The notes under the pieces: model-generated
Seen by the model: the letters and a program-made list of their open reading frames with translations, nothing else
Told to the model about the DNA's origin: nothing
The model's database searches: none
Made by a program: the position numbers and the translations under genes
Shown here: one piece after another, positions 49,918 through 61,320 of the stretch
Position numbering within the stretch: the first letter of the stretch is position 1
How the letters are laid out: each line of letters starts with the position of its first letter
Source: Triplophysa rosa
Taxonomy: Eukaryota > Chordata > Actinopteri > Cypriniformes > Nemacheilidae
Direction: 5' to 3'
Length of the DNA stretch: 64,000 bases
Assembly: GCF_024868665.1 (NCBI RefSeq)
Contig: NC_079890.1
Coordinates: 35,696,296-35,760,295 of the forward strand

Positions 49918-50365
49918 TATACATGTACATAATGTGTAATAGGTTTTCGACAAACCTCATTTATATATGTGGTGCCTGTGGGGATATTACGACAATACTA
50001 GAAACAGTGATGTGCCATCATCCTGCATCCTTCTGTTCTTTCATGCTTGACATTTCCAGGAATACTTCTCTAACAATCTGGGGTTTCTGAGCCATTACTC
50101 CAAGTGCAAATAGTTAATTGCAAACACAAACTATGACATCAAACACTCATTTACGGTATTAAAAAAACAGTTGCTATTTTCACACATGATGAAAGTCATC
50201 AATTAAATGATGTGAGAAACATGTTGGGGAATATCCCTTCCTCCCCTGCAGCATACAGGTCTCATATTCACCACTAAAAGTGCTAAATACAAACAACAGT
50301 GCTGTATTGCATTACAATTCTACAGCGTACTAACAATATGCAGGTTTGTATGCGTTTGTGTTCTG

Positions 50366-50545
50366 AAAAGAATAGTTCACACACATACAAAAATTTGACA
50401 TCATTTATTTACCCTCATGCCATCCCAGATGTATATGACTTTGTTTCTTCAATTAAACACAAATGAATCATTTTATATTCAAATACCGTTCTGTTATCTT
50501 ATATGGGAGCCAACAAGCAAAGCTCCAAAAAGCAACAGTGATAAA
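50366..50545 (+). repeat. Diverged inverted-repeat family copy
   Basis: 'gaatagttcacacacatac' and 'tgacatcatttatttaccct' resemble the left end; 'gggagccaacaagcaaagct' resembles the interior variant also seen at 1778-2080. Confidence 0.5.
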
Positions 50546-50887
50546 TGTCAATAAATAAATGCTAATAAATGTCTTTTAATATTTGATCAAAATAATTTAC
50601 AGTAAACGTTTGATATTTTGAGTTTATTTAGCAACCGAAACTGTACGTCATGGAAACATACAAGTTCGAATATGATGGCACAACAATAAAGTCAAATTTA
50701 ATTGGGTCTTGCATGTCATGACAAAACATGCATAGGACAGCCAGACGTGACGTGACACGTGCAGGAACCAATGAGATCTGATGTTATCAATATTGCATCA
50801 CAGCATTTACCCTCATAATATTAATTGTGAGGATGAGCATGAGGGTGAGCACATTTTCATATTTGGTTACACTATTCTATTAATATG

Positions 50888-50917
50888 ACACACACACACA
50901 CACACACGCACACACAC
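50888..50917. repeat. (CA)n microsatellite
   Basis: About 15 CA units with one 'cg' interruption. Confidence 0.9.
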
Positions 50918-51035
50918 TCTCACAATTTATAATTTAAAAAATGTATGATTTAAAAATAAATATTTGTAAATACCTGCGCTTTTGTATACAGGCTACCGTA
51001 AAAAATTATATTTTATAATCAGGGAAATCCATATT

Positions 51036-51926
51036 TGTGACCCTGGAAAACAAAACCAGTCTTATGGGTCAGTTTTCCAAAATTGAGATTTATACATCAT
51101 CTAAAAGCTGAATAAAAATAAGCTTTCCATTTACGTATAGTTTGTTAGGATACAACAATTTAAAACTCAAAATATTGAGAAAATCGGCTAAAGTTGTTAA
51201 TCAGAGGCGCTGTAGCATCAGCGAGTGAAGTTTGTAGGCGTGTTTCTGGCCATTTTTGTTAGCGATTTTAAAGTTTTCATATATTTACCGTAGGAAATTT
51301 ACAAAATATCTTCATGGAACATTATCTTTACTTAATATCGTAATGGTTTTTGGTAGGGATGTAACGATTCACCGTGAGCCGGTTGAAAATCGATTATAAT
51401 ATGTGACGATTCAAGCCGGTTGAGACGTTATAAAAATCGCAGTACATGTTTTAAACAGCAGGGGCCGCTGTTTTACTGCAAACTTGGTAAATCATGTGCT
51501 GATATTTCTTAAAAACTTAAAAGTTAGGAAAAGCACAGACAACGTCTTGGTTTGTTTGTATTAAAGAGACTTTGGTATTATTCATTTTTTATTTGATTTG
51601 GAATTTGTTTTAAAACTGCAATTTAGTTTTGTTGACATAAAATGTATTTTTATTTGACAACGAATTGTGCAGCATTAGAGAAATAATAAAAGGGCAGTTG
51701 TTCATTTTAAATTTTCCTCAACTCATTCTTTAAAAAAACGTCATTAAATCGCATCGTGAGATCAGAATCGTGAAAGACATCGCATCGCGAGCCGAGTGAA
51801 TCGTTACATCCCTAATTTTTGGCATGAAAATAAAAATCGATAATTTGGACCCATACAATGTTTTGTTGGCTTTATTCCCAAATATTCTCATGCTACGAAA
51901 GACTGGTTTTGTGGTCCAGGGTCACA
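51036..51926. mobile_element. MITE with 'gtgaccctgg' ends, split by a second MITE
   Basis: The ends 'tgtgaccctgg' plus 'caaaaccagtctta' and 'gactggttttgtggtccagg' plus 'gtcaca' pair over about 25 bases. Removing the nested element and one target copy leaves about 422 bp. This is a very common cyprinid MITE, recognised from memory. Confidence 0.85.
51354..51814. mobile_element. Nested hAT-like MITE, 461 bp
   Basis: The ends 'tagggatgtaacgattcac' and 'gtgaatcgttacatcccta' are perfect inverted repeats. They are flanked by 'gtttttgg' (51346-51353) and 'atttttgg' (51815-51822), an 8-bp duplication with one change, as hAT elements make. No transposase frame. Confidence 0.92.
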
Positions 51927-53794
51927 TTTATCATCGAGATCGTTTTAGCTCGAGGCGACATAGTGTATAGAACAAAAATCACAATTCACGACCTTTTGCG
52001 TCATAGTTGTTACTCTATTGTGGATTATATCACAGCAGAACTATCTGTTAGACATCTCTAATATCTAAATCTAAACTCGGTCATGGCAAACGAAAAGAAA
52101 AACAGATACACTAGTGCATATTAACAGTAAGCACATATTGGACAGTGAGCTTTGACAGCCAAGGCAGAAAGACCGCTGGGAAATCCAAGATAAGGTCATC
52201 GTTACAGACAATTTTTGGCATTCATCGATTTCCTTCCTCTGACAAAATGAATTATTCAAATATATTCTCTAAAAAATGAATCACCCCTCTAAAGTCACCT
52301 ACTAGAACAGTCACTGACCTATTACGAAAAAAACTGTGTCCATGTAACCAATCCAGCTCATTCTGAAGTGCACGCATTAGCTCCATTGGTTCAGGTTTAA
52401 ACGCGGGCCTTACCATCTCTATGCGTGAAGTGTTTTAATTGGGGAATAATCACAAAAAAAATTACATCTGGAAACAGAGATAATGATCATTTGTCAGTTA
52501 AGGCCACGGGAGAAATCTGCTTAACCACGGCTTAGCTCAAAGTCCCAAGGCGCAGAGAATTTGATGGAAGAAATAAAAGGAAGAGAGAAAAAAGCCTTGA
52601 AATTCACACTCTAATCACTTTAATAGGTACTTTGGAAACTGCCTGGCTAAATAAAGTCAGAATTTAGACGGTGCTTTCGCTGAGATTAAATGTGTGCATT
52701 GCCTTCATTTGTTTCAGCGTCATTATTTTGTAAACAAGTCGACGCCATAGGTACCGGGTGTTCCTATTAAAATCAGTCACACGGTCTGGCGTAATTTCAT
52801 TTTGTTTGGAATAAATAAAAGTCTCTTCCCTCCGAGTGATTTCATGCCCTCGGAATCTTCCTGCTTGACTCCCACTCTGATGAAACGGCAGGCACTTAAT
52901 GATGCAGTTGATTTTAACCGCTTGAAGATCAGAGGGGAGAAGTGCGGCTTGATAGCTGAGAAGAATCAGCCCCACATCAGCACCGTTTCTCTTACGTGCA
53001 AGAAAACAGCTATGAATAAGTCATACGGCCTGCTGCAGAAGAGTCAATCTGAGCAGCTAATTACAACATTTTCCATTAACGAGAGTACAAAAAGTTTTGC
53101 GCAGAGTTCATTTTATACAATCCTGCCATAAACTCTATAATTATGGCTTTTCTCATTACTTTTGGGGTAGGGAAACAGAAATGTAGAGGTCTGTGTTACT
53201 GACTGTTCTATTATCAGTCGCAAACCAGAGCTCTTTATAAAGATATATAAAGCAGCGAGTGCGATGAAGAATAGCATGCGCGGCACGTAACGTTTACAAA
53301 ACGGGGAATGGACGTAAAGATAAATGGAGTCAAGGTTGAGTCAAGTGAGTTTGTCATGATCAGAGCACATTTAAAACAATGGCAAAATACACGAATGAAA
53401 TGTGTTACATTAACACAACACAAGTTTTACGATGATCTTTTAAAGCTCACTTTGTATAGTACGTTGGAAGTTGTTCTTTTAAATGAAGTTATACAGTACG
53501 AAAGGAATGAAAGTTAAAAATAAAAACCTAAGCTCCATATACACCAAAAGCAATAATTATAAAGTACGGTTGTGCAATTATTCCTAATCAATTTTCAATA
53601 TTAGTTTTGGCTTTCCAAAAACAATTATTGTGTCCTGCATTATGTTTTTCAAGGATTCTCTAATTTCTTTTTATTGTTTTTATGTGAATGCATGCATTCA
53701 AACTTTATTTTTTCATTTATTTTTTAATTGTTGTTAAATTGAATACAGTGTTAAATTGAAAAGTTAATTATTTATTAAAGATTGGGTAACAAGG
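51927..53794. other. No gene recognised; unique-looking sequence
   Basis: Overlapping frames on both strands at 52664-53131 lack recognisable domains or a preferred frame. The non-repetitive, moderately GC stretch at about 52300-53250 could be conserved non-coding DNA, which only an alignment would show. Confidence 0.4.
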
Positions 53795-54505
53795 TATGTC
53801 ACGCATTCTGACTTCTTTACACTGTTAAACGCGCAGGTTTAGTATTTCTGTACTTGATACACTCCCCCAGCACTCCAACTTGTTTCGGAAAGTTTTTTAT
53901 AATTCTGGATCCTTGTGTCATCACAGGGATCCTATTCCTTTTATTGGTCATTCTCCTGGAAAAGCACGGCAAGGTGAAAGAAAGAGCCCGCCCACAAGCC
54001 ACCCGACGAGCGAGACCCGCTTACCATCAAGGTTATCTGCGCTGCGTCAAGATGGGCTGCGCTGCAACTCGTTCCTCTTGCGATAGTGAAGTTGAGGTGT
54101 GTCTGTTTGTTCACGGCATTTCAGTGATGGATGTTATATAAACGGTGGATTTGGAGATCGTTTGATGGATGGCGCGGTCCCAGTGCTTAAAGAGGCCGGA
54201 CATGAACTGTATGCGGTAAGTCAAACTAAGTCATACGTCTGTGTTTTGTTGGCAATCGGCGTGTACGTGTATAATGTACAAAACACGAAGGGATGATGTA
54301 TTGCTTGCTCGTGCTGTAGTTCCATCCCACTCTCCCCACTAGTCCCACCTCTAGCAGCTCGTGTATTACCGGAAATAATCGTACAGCTGTATCTCTCTTT
54401 TATCATTTTGATCAAACTAAATACTCTTCGAAGATACGACGTATGCAATACTACTGTATAGGCACTCAAGATTAATATGAGATTGGCAAAAACTGCCTGT
54501 GACAC
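53795..54505 (+). repeat. Dispersed repeat carrying a THAP-like exon fragment
   Basis: Both ends match the shorter copy at 23440-23785: 'tctgacttctttacactgtt' at the left, and 'tcgtacagctgtatctc' plus 'actcaagattaatatgag' at the right. The middle, about 370 bp longer than in the short copy, contains the THAP-like segment and a splice-donor-like sequence. The class of the element is unknown to me. Confidence 0.65.
54096..54215 (+). pseudogene. THAP-type zinc-finger fragment (C-terminal half) inside a repeat
   Basis: THAP domains are C2CH zinc fingers that bind DNA; they occur in cellular THAP proteins and in P-element-like transposases. Here one frame reads VCSRHFSDGCY, then GAVPVLKEAG. The CxxH pair (codons at 54108 and 54117) and the AVP box are the two most diagnostic features of the domain's second half. 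The first CxxxxC half is missing from this frame, and a TGA stop lies at 54093-54095, only a codon upstream. The fragment ends at a splice-donor-like 'gcg|gtaagt' (54216-54221), so it looks like an exon end carried by a transposable element. There is no evidence that it is functional. It could have come from a host THAP gene or a P-like transposase; I cannot tell which. Confidence 0.6.
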
Positions 54506-56082
54506 GCGATCTTAAAAAAACTTTTAAAGATGACCAAAATGATAACTGCATAATTTAGCGGCAACAACATAAACAAATGGCCCAAACGAAACTTTCGGTG
54601 GACCTCTGCAAAGAATCTATAACTGTCGAGTAGTTTTAATTTAATACAATTAACATTCAAATATTAATATAAATTAATATTCATCTAAATTAAATATAAA
54701 ATAATTTGTTCTATTATAACCAAACACAGACCGGAAGTTAACTTCGGGCCAGGCACGTGCTTCCAATGAAACCATCTATGTGTTTATTCTAAACTCATGC
54801 AATGCGGTTTCACATTTTTAATCTGTGAGTCCTTTAAATATGAATGAACTGTCAAGGTTTTTTCAACTAAATTTCTACACTTTATATTTATTCTTAAATT
54901 CTCTTAATGATTTTCTTTTTTTTGTAGTTATAGTTATCGCCCCTGGTGTGAACAGGCATTTATTCATTTAAACATTTTTACAAATAATAAAAATTGTAAA
55001 TTAAAAATGATTCCGTTTGTAATCCTCAGACTTCATCAAAGAGCATGTTGACCATTTACATATATTCCTTGACTCATTAGATCCACCTCCACAGGCAGCG
55101 TTCTGCGCTCTCTATCTCTGCCAACAGATGTAAAGTCCCTGTGTGCTGGAAAGGATCCAAGGAAACATTTCAAAACAAAACCAACAATTTCAAGTAAACA
55201 CGTTAATCCCCACACTTTGCCGTCTTATTATTTGTGCATGTAATTAAAGCCCTCACGCTTTCTCTTTATGAGGTTACCGATACTTGATGTGCCGGATTAC
55301 GAGTGTCACAGTAGGACATCATTTGTTTATAATAAAAAAAAACATTGCGAGGATTACGTTTTATTGCGATTTAAACAGCCAAGGACCCCTGGTTCTTTTG
55401 CAAGTTGCGCATAAATGAGGGAAAAAATGTTTTGGCATCTTTAATAGGTATTTAATTACCATTATTATAGTACAAATGAACATAATAAGAACGATTACAA
55501 CCACTAATGTGATTATTATAAGAAAAAAAGTTGGATTTAAATGGATGTCGGTTTAACATATATTTGCAGACATTTATAAAAAAAGAAACAAGGTTCAATG
55601 GTGAGAAAAAAGGTGCTATTAATTAGTCGCCTAATGAGGATTTTTATGGGTTGCCACAGTAGAGAGCACATAAAGAGACACAGTCATCACTAATTTAACA
55701 TGGCAGGCCTAGAGAAGACCATCTGCTGCTCAAGAAACTCTTCATAAAGTCACAATTATCTTTTTGTAAGCACTTTATTGAGGAAAAAATTGCTAATTAA
55801 TTAAGCTACAAACAAAAGCCAAATGAGAAGCAGAGGAATTCAAGAGGCTAGATCGCCAAATATGAGAATAAAACCATTTGTGAATTTAAAGGCAGATGTG
55901 GCTACTGTACTGTAGCCTGTGTAGTGCATAGAAAAAAGAGCAACACAAAAAAAGACCTCTTAAAAAACTACTTTAAAAATTTCAGAAGCAGTCTGGGATG
56001 CTGAACTAAAAATCAAAACATTAGCAAATATCCAATAGCTTGCTTACCCATAAAATTTTCCAAATATGAATTAGAAAAGACT
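54506..56082. other. No gene recognised
   Basis: AT-rich sequence. A fragment at about 54900-54965 ('cctggtgtgaacaggc') matches the repeat at 34770-34985. Otherwise only short frames. Confidence 0.4.
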
Positions 56083-56350
56083 TAAAGGAACAGTTCACCC
56101 AAAAGTGAACATTTCGTCATCATTTATTCACCCTCGTGTTGTTCAAAACCTGTATATGACTCTTTCTTCTGTGGAACACAAAAGAAGATATTTTGAGAAA
56201 TGTCTCAGTGGCTTTGTGTCCGTACACTTGAAGTCAATGTGGCGCAATGTTGTTTCGTTACCAACATTCTTCGAAATATCTTCTTTTGTGTTCTGCAGAA
56301 GGAAGACAATCATACAGGTTGGGAATGACATGAGGGTGAATAAATGATGT
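56083..56350. mobile_element. Palindromic short inverted-repeat element
   Basis: 'taaaggaacagttcaccc' begins it; 'acacaaaagaagatattttg' pairs with 'gaaatatcttcttttgtgtt', and it ends 'gagggtgaataaatgatg'. The final 'ggtgaactattcc' is missing. Confidence 0.8.
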
Positions 56351-56992
56351 TGAAGTTAAATGTATCAAATATAAAAAGTACAGAATAGAATTTATGTGAA
56401 TATATTTCCAGCACAGATTATATGATCACCATGTTCAAGGGGTAATGGAACCTGCATGTTATCCTGTCCAGACATTAAAAATGGATAAATATTACTGAAT
56501 AGAGGTGAAATTATTATTGCCATGGTATTGCCTAGCGCAAACTGAAAGTATGACATGATTGCATGCATTGTGAATTTTTATAAGTTGTCGTGCAGTAACA
56601 TAACGTTTTGAGAAATACGATGTAGAGAAATACTCATGCGTGACTATCAATCTACTAAGTGCTACTGGAAACTCAGCCTCTGTTATTAATAGTTCACTAA
56701 AAATGTCTGTGCAACTTTTCTTCCTAAATTGTTTTTCCACTCTAATTACCTTTGTCCTGTGGGAGAACAGGAAAAAGACAGCTGTGTATGTCCGAAAAAG
56801 CCAAATTATGAAGCTAATTCCTTTGACATTTCATTCATTCTGGATGTCCCATCAGATGACAACCATCCATCTCAACATACTCAAGTTTACAACTCCAGGC
56901 CAGCTTTCAGCAACTTATTGCAAAAGTGCCATACTACCATTCAGTCACAAACCTTATACCAAAAAATTATATTTTAAAATAATCTACAATCT

Positions 56993-57016
56993 ATTATATA
57001 TATATATATATATATA
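56993..57016. repeat. (TA)n microsatellite
   Basis: About 12 TA units directly upstream of a MITE; another (TA)n run lies at about 57178-57195 on its other side. Confidence 0.9.
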
Positions 57017-57029
57017 CACTGTATATTTA

Positions 57030-57175
57030 TGTGATATACGGTTTGGTTCCAAAATGAGATAACTCTGTTTACAAAACTTTTCAAAAATCTTGTTTTTTTA
57101 TTGTGCATTCCAATGAATATCAATCAAACTGCAGTTGTTGAGTTATCTCATTTTGGAACCAAACTCTTCATTCAT
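57030..57175. mobile_element. MITE copy related to 35477-35703
   Basis: The ends 'ggtttggttccaaaatgaga' and 'tctcattttggaaccaaact' are inverted repeats. The interior 'tgtgcattccaatgaatatc' matches the 35.5-kb copy. It sits between two (TA)n runs. Confidence 0.8.
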
Positions 57176-57300
57176 TCATATATATATATATATATGTACA
57201 CACTGTATATTTATACTGTATATTTACTGTATATCTAGCCAAACTGTATATTTATACTGTATATATACTGCAAATTTAGCAAAACTGATGCTTGGCTTTT
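57176..57300. repeat. 'tgtatatttatac' tandem AT repeat
   Basis: Repeated 'ctgtatatttatactgtata' units follow the (TA)n run. Confidence 0.7.
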
Positions 57301-57441
57301 AATTCTTTCGGCTGACCAGACTCACCCCAAAACCAAGCCTTATGCTGTTTGACACAAGACTGTAAAAAATACAGTGCCAGAATTAAAGCCAGAATTTAAG
57401 CCATATTCGGCCCAAAATGTGTTGCTATCTGGGTTCTCTCG

Positions 57442-57665
57442 CTTAATGGGACAGATCACCCAAAAATAAAACTGTATGTCATCATTTATTCACCCCTGTA
57501 TCATTCCAAGCCTGTATGACTCTTTCTTCTGTCAAACACAAAAGAAGATATTTAGAGAAATGTCTCAGTGGTTTTGTGTCCATACAATGGAAGTCAATGG
57601 GGATCGGTGTTGTTTGGTTATCAACGTTCTTCAAAATATCTTCTTTTGTGTTCTGCAGAAGAATG
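57442..57665 (+). repeat. Palindromic inverted-repeat element, right end lost
   Basis: 'gggacagatcacccaaaaat', 'acacaaaagaagatatttag' and 'tcaaaatatcttcttttgtg' match the family. The frames here are repeat translations. Confidence 0.75.
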
Positions 57666-58952
57666 GCATCAGGGTGTGACGTACGACACGTGACGTGCAA
57701 CAAAAACACTGAATAAAAGTCATATTTTCTTCACGGCTATTGAGGTGAAGTGGTTGTTGCCTGTGCATCTTGAGCACACATTTATCATTGCTTTTTCAGC
57801 CTGGAAGAAACTGGGAGCTATCAGCAGAAAATACCTCCCCCACGTGTCTTCTTTGTGTCTTATCTCCAAGAGCAGCCCGCAGGCAACCTAAGACCTTAGA
57901 GCTACTATACATCTGACCTCCAACACACACCACAATCCCTTTATATGTGTGTGTGAGACTAATAGTGACAGAGGTATGCCGAGCAAAGAAATAAAACTGG
58001 ATGGATTCATTATAAATGGCTGCCATTTCACCCCGCTGACAGAAGGGCGGTGATATTGCTCTTTTGAGATTAACCACCCTGGTGCTATTTGTTTCCTATT
58101 CCGGCTGCGATAAAGCTAAGAGGAGCCCGCATACGCACTTACAAATGTGGATTCAAACTAATCGCCCTCATTAATGTGATTTATGAACCATAAATTCTCA
58201 TTCGCTCAGAAACCCCTTTGAATAATGGCGGAAAGGGTGTCCCTTTTAATTTTTCTATTTAACACACAAACCGGTACTAATAATACCACCCAAACACGTA
58301 CTATGGAAAACAATGTGCACGAAGCAAAATACGTGTAACTAAGTTAGCAGTATGCAAGAACGCAAATCAAACACTGTATTTTCTCCCGAATTCAATTGAT
58401 TCATGCATTTGATTTATTGAATCCCCCGTCCGGCATTAATATTACGCCACGTTCCCGGAGTAATTGACAGTGGAAAAAGATACCCGAGTATAGTGGCATC
58501 CACTGTGTTCTTGGGCAAAAGTCAACAGGAGTAAACACAAAAACCCGCTGAGCGAAAACACTTCTGGAGCACAATTATGATCCATTTGTGTTGCGGCGGT
58601 GGCCATTTTCACTGAGACTGATATGACAAGAGGGCTTATTTAACACAGAACACGCTGGTTAAATCAACTCAATCGTTGCGAGTTGTGCTTTGTTCTCAGG
58701 AGTGGTAAATGCTCCCCAAACAAACGCACGCAGAGTAATAGTCTCAACTTACACAAGCGGCTCGCTGAATCTGCCTATGTGATCAATTCACAGCAGGACA
58801 CAAAAATCTCACTTCACATTGTTTTTTCTGCACATTCTGACTGCACCCCGCTCAACATGTTGTCTGTATTTCATTCTGAAGACAGTAGTTATTAATACAT
58901 TAAAATCTGGGGTTTCATCTAGACAGCAATGAGAATTAAAGACTTTTGTTTA
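57666..58952. other. No gene recognised; unique-looking sequence
   Basis: No transposon ends identified. Frames at 57796-58077 (minus) and 58683-58895 have no recognisable domain. Confidence 0.4.
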
Positions 58953-59341
58953 AACATTCACGAAAACATAAAAATTCTGTCACGAGTTACTCACCCTGCA
59001 TAAATGTCTTTGTTTGGTTGAACACAAAGAAAGATATTTGGAAGAATGTTAGCAACTGACATTTCTGGGACACCATTGACTACCATAGTAGAAAGAATTA
59101 TTTTATCATTTCTTTGTTCTGTTGAAAACAAAATAAAATATTTTGATGAATTTAGGAAAACAAACAGTTTTGGGGTACCTTTGACTACCATTTGAATGGT
59201 AGTCAATGGTGCCCCAGAAATCTCAGTTGCTAACATTTTTCTAAATATCTTTCTTTGTGTTCAAAAGAACAAAGCAAATTATGCAAGTGTGGAACAACCA
59301 AACAGACAGAAGTTTCATTTTTGGGTGGGGTATCCCTTTAA
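58953..59341. mobile_element. Palindromic short inverted-repeat element, long variant
   Basis: It ends 'tttgggtggggtatcccttt'. The interior pairs 'acaaagaaagatatttggaa' with 'taaatatctttctttgtgtt', and has an extra inner hairpin 'gactaccatttgaatggtagtc' (59190-59211). Confidence 0.75.
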
Positions 59342-59794
59342 GATTCCCGCTTCGATGTTTCTAATGTCAAAAAGACTTGATTGTAAACATCAATGGTGTA
59401 CAGTACATTAATCTCTAAATAGCTTTTATAAAGCAATGCAGGTGGCATAAGTCAGCCTACCGTTCAAAATGTTTATATCGTTGAAAATATGTGTTTTTCA
59501 ATACCAATAAACTCAAAAGTAGATTGATGTTATTGATTATTTTATTGGTGATAAAACAATCAACAACTGTTATATTATAAGGCAATTTCTTCATCATTCG
59601 TGTTTCCAAATAGGAAAAATCATTCCTTCATAAATATAAATCCCTCATAAAACGTGAGTAACCCTAAATTTAAACTTTCCATGGCCTCCCTGTGTTAATA
59701 TATATTTTAAAAAACTCTTCTGTATTGTTCATCTTAAGAGTGTCTATTAAATGAATAAAAAGTCAACCAATGTAAATGTAAAAGTAAATAATAT

Positions 59795-60290
59795 ACAGCC
59801 GCGGAAAAAATTAAGAGACGATGTTTTTTTAGGTATGTGTTTAGGTAAAATGATCATTTTTGTTTCAATCTGTGAACTACTAACAATATTTCTCCCAAAT
59901 TTCAAATGAAAAAATATTTTTTCCATTTGCATTTATTTGCAGAAAATGAAAACTGGAGAAACGGGTCAAAATAATAATAATAAGAAGAAATGCTCTGTAT
60001 TTTTCCAGACCTCAAAGAAAACAGGTTCATATTCACCTTTAAGCAATAGAACAGTAATATTTGTACATGTATTTAGGAAAAGTACCAAAAAAAAAAGATG
60101 TGATAACCTTGATTTTATCACAGTTTTCATGTGTATTGTCTTCACATGGCTGTTGGATGACTTTATGTCACTCCTGAGGTTTTGCTTAAATTCAACAGAC
60201 ACTGGACTGGAATGACCACAATACATCTAGAAATGCTGATTAAATGAAAATGTGGAATGGTTTCTTATTTTTTTCTGCAGCTGTATATCT
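59795..60290. mobile_element. MITE with 'acagc.gc.gaaaaaa' ends
   Basis: The ends 'acagccgcggaaaaaatt' and 'tttttttctgcagctgta' are inverted repeats. The interior matches the two direct copies at 20640-21300 in reverse orientation; the end region also matches 40862-40975. A short frame (59937-60215) is not a convincing gene. Confidence 0.75.
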
Positions 60291-61034
60291 TTGTCTGATT
60301 TTAATAGACTATTTTGCTTCAAATCGAAGTTAAAGAATATCCAAATATTTTTAAAACTGAAAAGACCTTAATGTTATATAAACTTATCTCAAGGCCTCCT
60401 TCCTCGTTTCTCCCCATCAATCACTTACATAGACCCTAGTTCTCTCTCTCTCCTTATTCTCGTCTCCATCTCCTCCAGTGCATTCAGCTTCTCTCTGCTC
60501 CTCTGGCCAATCAGTGATTTATGTCGGCCCCAGGTGAGCGTGTTCATATCAGCATTACCTCCCTTTTCCGAGGTAGTGATCTGTTACCCTGAGCTCACTC
60601 GCTCCGCTTCACCAACCAGCCCCTCCATATACCTTTACCTCACCGTCCTGAATTCTCTCACCCTCATCTCTCCCTCGCTTTCCCTCTGTAAGAGCACAAA
60701 GCATATGACGGCAGTCTGAAATGAAGAGATGTCTCAAACGCATCCACTTTGAGGATTCATTGACTTTTTGTAATTCTGCCGTACGTACCACACAGTATGG
60801 AAATCACACAGCGGCTCAGAGCAGCCGAAGGTTTAAATTAAGAATGAGAAACGTGGGCGGTCAAAACTGTACAGGTTTGTGCTCAGTCACACCAATAATA
60901 TCACTAAATAAATCTGCTAAATGTAGTTTTCTAATGGAGTCACCCAGAAGAAAATGTTATTGCTCAGATGTCAAAGCTCGGGGGATTTAATGGAGTTCTA
61001 AGTTGCGTTTCATTCTGGTCTCAGATGCTTTTGC
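60291..61034. other. No gene recognised
   Basis: A pyrimidine-rich patch ('ctctctctctccttattctc') occurs near 60442. Frames at 60609-60990 lack recognisable domains. Confidence 0.4.
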
Positions 61035-61320
61035 ATAGGAGAAATAAAAACAGAAAATGACACAATAAATTCATGAAAAGTATGAAGGTGCAAAATGAAT
61101 GTAAATTGTAGAGTAAAAATATTTATTTTACCTCTATTTGGGTAAATCTGACGAGAAATGTTTACGTTTATATTGAGAGCTTCAATAATATTGACGTTTG
61201 ATGGCAAACTTGACAAATCTGAGCTCAGTTTGTGACATCTCTTTTAAAAATATAGATATTTTATTATATTTCTGAGTCTTTTTCTAAGGCAAAATATCTG
61301 AGACGCAGGCGACAAATGTG
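61035..61320 (+). repeat. Dispersed repeat shared with 32405-32715
   Basis: Shares 'aaatctgagctcagtttgtg', 'gagaaatgttt' and 'atattgagagcttcaataat'-like motifs with 32405-32715. Confidence 0.8.

Noticed and set aside
52664..53131. Overlapping frames of 103 and 109 residues as an exon
   Set aside because: Both strands are open, neither has a recognisable domain, and no splice context favours one.
54099..54296. Intact THAP protein gene
   Set aside because: The first half of the zinc finger is absent from this frame, a stop lies just upstream, and the segment is inside a dispersed repeat.
56640..57062. 140-residue frame
   Set aside because: It ends in a run encoded by the (TA)n microsatellite and a MITE end, and has no recognisable domain.
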